Shown here: one piece after another, positions 13,343-15,976 of the stretch
Layout: each line of letters starts with the position of its first letter
How positions within the stretch are numbered: the stretch's first letter is position 1
NCBI GenBank assembly: GCA_016839995.1
Contig: JAEOTD010000068.1
Location: 1 to 15,976, forward strand
Length of the DNA stretch: 15,976 bases
DNA from: Candidatus Hermodarchaeota archaeon
GTDB lineage: Archaea > Asgardarchaeota > Hermodarchaeia > Hermodarchaeales > Hermodarchaeaceae
Reading direction: 5' to 3'
The notes under the pieces: generated by a model
Databases searched by the model: none
What the model saw: only the letters and a program-made list of their open reading frames with translations
Told to the model about the DNA's origin: nothing
Program-made: the position numbers and the translations under genes

Positions 13343-14557
13343 CTACTGACATGGGGACGTGACAACATCATGTCTATTGCTTCTACCAAGATATCCCAAT
13401 AAAGATGTACGGGCGTCAGTCCAGCTTAACGCCACAAGAATGGAAAATCCGACATATGAAGCCCCAAACCATCGCCAGATTGCATAATCCATCCAATATA
13501 AAGCGAAATCATGAATGTGGGTTGTTGCGGCAAAAATCACCGGAACTAGCCAAAGAAAAATGGCTAGGCTAATTAGTGGTATGTTTGCTGTGTGTTGTTT
13601 TCGAATCATCCTTATTATCCACCAGCTGATGGTTCCCCAAACTACAATCACTTGAAACACAATTATGACTCCAAAGAGGGGCAGGGGAAGAAATGCAGGA
13701 ACCGGGTTAGCTGGATAATATCCTTCAAAGGTAACTGGGGCAAAAACATTGTACGCGAGGGCTCCAAATCCAAACCACAGAAAACCAGCAAGATTGCGAA
13801 TGACTTCGAGAAGATTTGCGGTTAGCATCATCGAGGGATCTGGAATCGGTTGAGCAATCATTGTGTGTATGAGATACAATCCCACCGCCGTAATGGCTTG
13901 ACTTAACACGATTCCCACTGAATGCCACTGACGGCGCATCAAAAAGAAAATGAGAATCGCAGGCAGGGCGAAAATAAAGGTTTCCTTGATTAGAAATGCA
14001 ATGGCAATGCATCCTCCTGCCAACCAGGGATAGTCAGTCCATGCCCAATACACCGCGAGGATAACAAAAGGCATGGCGAATAATGCAATCTGAAAAAGGG
14101 GAATAACATTGAAGAAAAAGGCATACTGCACAAACGCTGCAGCCAATGAAGCCCAACCCGATTGGGTGATTTGATAAATTACCCAGAAGGTAAGGACAAG
14201 GTTGAGGGCAGCAACGAAAACACACAGAACACTCAAAGGAAATACAAAGCCCGGTCCAGCCCAGCCTGTTAAAAATACAACGGGATAGAACACTAGCGGG
14301 GTGCGATAGATTCGAAGATCACCTAAATCGCCTGTAACCTCTGCTGCGTGTCGCCAAGCCGAATAGAAATCCTCTCCATTGATCATATAGTAGATTACTG
14401 TTTTGTGCATCGTATCGTCGTCAAGGGCAAGGCGAGGGACAAATTCAATTCCCCATGAATGGGAAAGAAAGACGGCCCAGATTATCCCGCAAATCGAAAG
14501 GAAGACGATGAATGCCGCAACTCCCTCTCGACGAAGGAGATTAGAAGAGGATATCAT
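13343..14557 (-). CDS. Polytopic membrane protein, probable GT-C-type glycosyltransferase
   Basis: About 404 residues with roughly 10 to 11 membrane segments. After the first segment comes an extracytoplasmic loop with three aspartates (ALDDDTMHK) and then YYMINGEDFY and RIYRTPLVFYPV. An acidic pair after the first membrane helix followed by a proline-containing P-L-x-x-Y segment is the pattern of GT-C glycosyltransferases (PMT/ArnT-like), which use lipid-linked sugars outside the membrane. The later part has aromatic-rich loops (HIHDFALYWMDYAIWRWF). The family call is moderate, and a non-enzymatic membrane protein is possible. ATG 14557 is favoured because GGTGA lies 10 bases upstream; GTG 14566 is the alternative. 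The HTH regulator gene is 85 bases upstream on the same strand. The gene converges on the WD40 gene. Confidence 0.6.
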   Translation of the reverse strand: MISSSNLLRREGVAAFIVFLSICGIIWAVFLSHSWGIEFVPRLALDDDTMHKTVIYYMINGEDFYSAWRHAAEVTGDLGDLRIYRTPLVFYPVVFLTGWAGPGFVFPLSVLCVFVAALNLVLTFWVIYQITQSGWASLAAAFVQYAFFFNVIPLFQIALFAMPFVILAVYWAWTDYPWLAGGCIAIAFLIKETFIFALPAILIFFLMRRQWHSVGIVLSQAITAVGLYLIHTMIAQPIPDPSMMLTANLLEVIRNLAGFLWFGFGALAYNVFAPVTFEGYYPANPVPAFLPLPLFGVIIVFQVIVVWGTISWWIIRMIRKQHTANIPLISLAIFLWLVPVIFAATTHIHDFALYWMDYAIWRWFGASYVGFSILVALSWTDARTSLLGYLGRSNRHDVVTSPCQ

Positions 14558-14590
14558 GGAGCCCACATCACCAAGCGACTAGAATATTGC

Positions 14591-14600
14591 TTTCTATATG
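14591..14600 (-). promoter_or_regulatory. TATA-like box of the membrane protein gene
   Basis: CATATAGAAA on the minus strand lies about 40 bases before ATG 14557. Transcription would begin near 14570, leaving a very short leader. This suggests that the gene has its own promoter and is not only read through from the regulator gene. Confidence 0.35.
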
Positions 14601-14641
14601 TGTGGAGTCACTATTCAAAAGACTTCGGCTGCAAGAATAAA

Positions 14642-14992
14642 TTATGCGTGGGAGCAATGTGTACAATCTTGAGAGGTTTCGGCACCACAGACAGCACAGG
14701 AATCCCGAACCTGTTGACAGATACTACACACTTCTTGTGTAATCTGTTTTTCAGAAAGAGAACCAGTGTTGATCTTCTTTGCTAACTTGTCAATATTGTC
14801 TTGGATGTGTTGTCCTAAAACAACAGAAGATCCCCGTTCCCCTTTCATGTAATGAGAGATTGTAGCCTCGGTTGTTCCCAAAATTTTGGAGACTTGAACT
14901 TGGGTCATTCCCGCCTTAACTAGCGCTTTCGCTAGCGATGACTTGATCGCTGGAAGTGCCTTCCACACTACAGTTTCGCAGGGAAATGCCAT
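14642..14992 (-). CDS. Archaeal HTH transcriptional regulator with C-terminal cysteine cluster
   Basis: A 116-residue protein. Residues about 14-60 form a Cro/XRE-type helix-turn-helix (LAKALVKAGMTQVQVSKILGTTEATISHYMKG), written here only by its key parts: MTQVQVSKIL is helix 2 and TEATISHYM the recognition helix. The C-terminus has seven cysteines (residues 88-113), including CSIC, CAVC and CTHC, a likely metal- or cluster-binding or redox-sensing module. This domain combination, starting with the MxxPCE motif, is a widespread archaeal regulator family. GGAGGT lies 8 bases before the ATG. Two adjacent dyads just upstream suggest autoregulation. It is divergent from the helicase gene and upstream of the membrane protein gene, either of which it could control. 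Confidence 0.78.
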   Translation of the reverse strand: MAFPCETVVWKALPAIKSSLAKALVKAGMTQVQVSKILGTTEATISHYMKGERGSSVVLGQHIQDNIDKLAKKINTGSLSEKQITQEVCSICQQVRDSCAVCGAETSQDCTHCSHA

Positions 14993-15008
14993 GTTTCAAA
15001 ACCTCCAA

Positions 15009-15039
15009 ACCCACATTGGGTGGTAATTAACATTGTTAA
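15009..15039. promoter_or_regulatory. Two adjacent palindromes upstream of the HTH gene, candidate operators
   Basis: ACCCA-CAT-TGGGT (15009-15021) and TTAACA-T-TGTTAA (15027-15039) are both perfect dyads, with centres 18 bases apart. They lie between the likely minus-strand TATA box (CTTAAATT, 15065-15058) and the start codon, at or just after the expected transcription start. That is the usual place for an autorepressor site. Confidence 0.5.
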
Positions 15040-15057
15040 GTTCTGGCTCTCGTATGC

Positions 15058-15065
15058 AATTTAAG
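15058..15065 (-). promoter_or_regulatory. TATA-like box of the HTH regulator gene
   Basis: CTTAAATT on the minus strand lies about 70 bases before the start codon. Transcription would begin near 15035, inside the second candidate operator. Confidence 0.4.
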
Positions 15066-15133
15066 TCTTAGGCACTCACTAATCCACCCTTTGTTAGAGA
15101 CCTTGAAAACTAAAAAGAAGACCTTTTCCGAAA

Positions 15134-15142
15134 TTATATAAA
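15134..15142 (+). promoter_or_regulatory. TATA box of the helicase gene
   Basis: TTATATAAA is the best TATA match in the window. Transcription would start near 15163, giving a leader of roughly 15 to 25 bases before the GTG starts at 15178 and 15187. It is back to back with the promoter of the HTH gene, about 75 bases away. Confidence 0.6.
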
Positions 15143-15186
15143 GCAGAGTTGGAAACGCCTGCCTGTGGTCCGGTACGGTGTTCAAC

Positions 15187-15976
15187 GTGTCTGATAAGTC
15201 GAAATTTATCCCTCGCCTGTATCAACTTAATGCAAGGGACCAAATTCTGAAGATACTTGAAACCGAAGAAAAACACGTGTTCATTGTCCTCCTACCAACT
15301 GGCATGGGAAAAACCCTTATCTCAACTTTAACACTTGAAATGCTGTTTGAACGTGAGATTCTAGCCAAGGATGAAAAGATTTTATTTCTCGTTCAGGATC
15401 GAAAACTCAAACACCAACTCTATGAAATGGCGAAATCCTATGGGCTAACCACTCATGGCTATTTATTCCTCTTAGACGATCAAAAGACTTTACCTGCTAA
15501 GATGACGCGAGAACATGCTGCACTGGCGAAATTCATCTTTGCGACACCAATTCTGTTGATGAATGCGGTTTCGGGAAAAAATAAGCGAATCGATAAGGCA
15601 ACCCTCAATCAAGTCAAAGTGGTAATCATCGATGAAATTCTTGACATTTTTGCTCAAAGCTATGGAAAGAAACGCTCCCGCAAGGACACTATTGCCTATA
15701 TCGAGCAAAGATTCGGAAATGGACGCTCCTTCAACCAAATAATTGCAGACTTGAAAAATGAACTCGAAGCATCGGACACTATTGACTACGAAGTCGATGA
15801 GACTCGCTTGGGAGATCAAGTGGTGCGAGAGTTTTCCTTTCAAAGCTATCGACTGAATAAGACGTACGAACCGATACTGCAATTTCTTAACTTGATAAAT
15901 ACACAATCTGACCGAATTATCATCGGATTGACTGCATCACTTTCTCAAGATGCGAAAATTAATCTCCTGAAGAAAA
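15187..15976 (+). CDS. Superfamily 2 DEAD/DEAH-type helicase, N-terminal part (runs off the window)
   Basis: An uninterrupted frame from GTG 15187 (or in-frame GTG 15178) to the window edge, 263 codons without a stop. PRLYQLNARDQI (9-20) resembles the start of Hef/Mph1-type helicases. Motif I is LLPTGMGKT (35-43), motif Ia is LFLVQDRKL, motif II is VVIIDEIL with Asp149-Glu150, and motif III is GLTAS (Thr249-Ser251). An insertion of charged residues after motif II (GKKRSRKD) sits where such enzymes vary. Motif II reads DEIL in place of DEAD, DEAH or DECH. These are ATP-dependent nucleic-acid translocases; the second RecA domain and any nuclease domain lie outside the window, so the subtype is open. 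Repair helicase (Hef-like) and defence-type helicase are both possible. No clear ribosome binding site; a short leader is expected from the TATA box. Confidence 0.8.
   Translation, partial: MSDKSKFIPRLYQLNARDQILKILETEEKHVFIVLLPTGMGKTLISTLTLEMLFEREILAKDEKILFLVQDRKLKHQLYEMAKSYGLTTHGYLFLLDDQKTLPAKMTREHAALAKFIFATPILLMNAVSGKNKRIDKATLNQVKVVIIDEILDIFAQSYGKKRSRKDTIAYIEQRFGNGRSFNQIIADLKNELEASDTIDYEVDETRLGDQVVREFSFQSYRLNKTYEPILQFLNLINTQSDRIIIGLTASLSQDAKINLLKK

Noticed and set aside
13083..13352. 89-codon minus-strand frame beginning MSVEERG
   Set aside because: It runs through the hairpin element with no family resemblance and overlaps the end of the membrane protein gene; better explained by the structured sequence.
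1..15976. CRISPR array
   Set aside because: No regularly spaced repeats were seen in any intergenic region.

Overview
The window looks like part of an archaeal chromosome, most likely from an Asgard-type archaeon. Archaeal traits are TATA-type promoters, a geranylgeranyl reductase of the kind that saturates isoprenoid lipids, an HdrABC set with a complete two-CCG-domain HdrB, and an archaeal HTH regulator with a C-terminal cysteine cluster. The Asgard-like traits are two different Ras-superfamily small GTPases, a tandem roadblock protein, a longin-like protein and a seven-bladed WD40 protein within 13 kb. The lineage is inferred from gene content; no rRNA or ribosomal protein gene is present to confirm it. 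GTG and TTG starts are common, and strong GGAGG-type ribosome binding sites occur.

Layout. (1) 275-1798: a tandem roadblock/LC7 protein followed 6 bases later by an MglA-like GTPase. (2) 1876-3252: a class III PLP-dependent aminotransferase with its own TATA-like box. (3) 3469-6148: a tight four-gene operon of a small zinc-binding-type protein, a longin-like protein, a polytopic membrane protein of about 15 segments and a Rab/Arf-like GTPase. (4) 6249-10341: a long dyad and a TATA box, then hdrA-mvhD fusion, hdrC and hdrB with overlapping stop/start codons. (5) 10415-11809: geranylgeranyl reductase. (6) 11894-12817: WD40 propeller. (7) 12818-13342: a 525-base gap between convergent genes holding two unusually GC-rich, strongly foldable islands. 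(8) On the minus strand, 13343-14557 is a membrane protein of glycosyltransferase (GT-C) type and 14642-14992 an HTH regulator. (9) Divergent from the regulator, a superfamily 2 helicase starts near 15187 and runs off the window.

How the genes may work together. The Hdr proteins would form a soluble flavin- and iron-sulfur-based electron-bifurcating complex, with the MvhD domain fused to HdrA as the electron entry. The geranylgeranyl reductase just downstream is a plausible consumer of low-potential electrons. The two GTPase clusters each pair a GTPase with a longin/roadblock-fold protein, the usual platform for GTPase regulation. The second cluster adds a large membrane protein and could be a membrane-localised GTPase module.

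The most novel material is the four-gene longin/GTPase/membrane operon and the two RNA-like islands at 12841-13066 and 13087-13303. The first island resembles the 3' end (TnpB tail plus right-end RNA) of an IS605-family element. The second folds on paper into a closed multi-hairpin structure of about 217 bases that I cannot assign to any known RNA.
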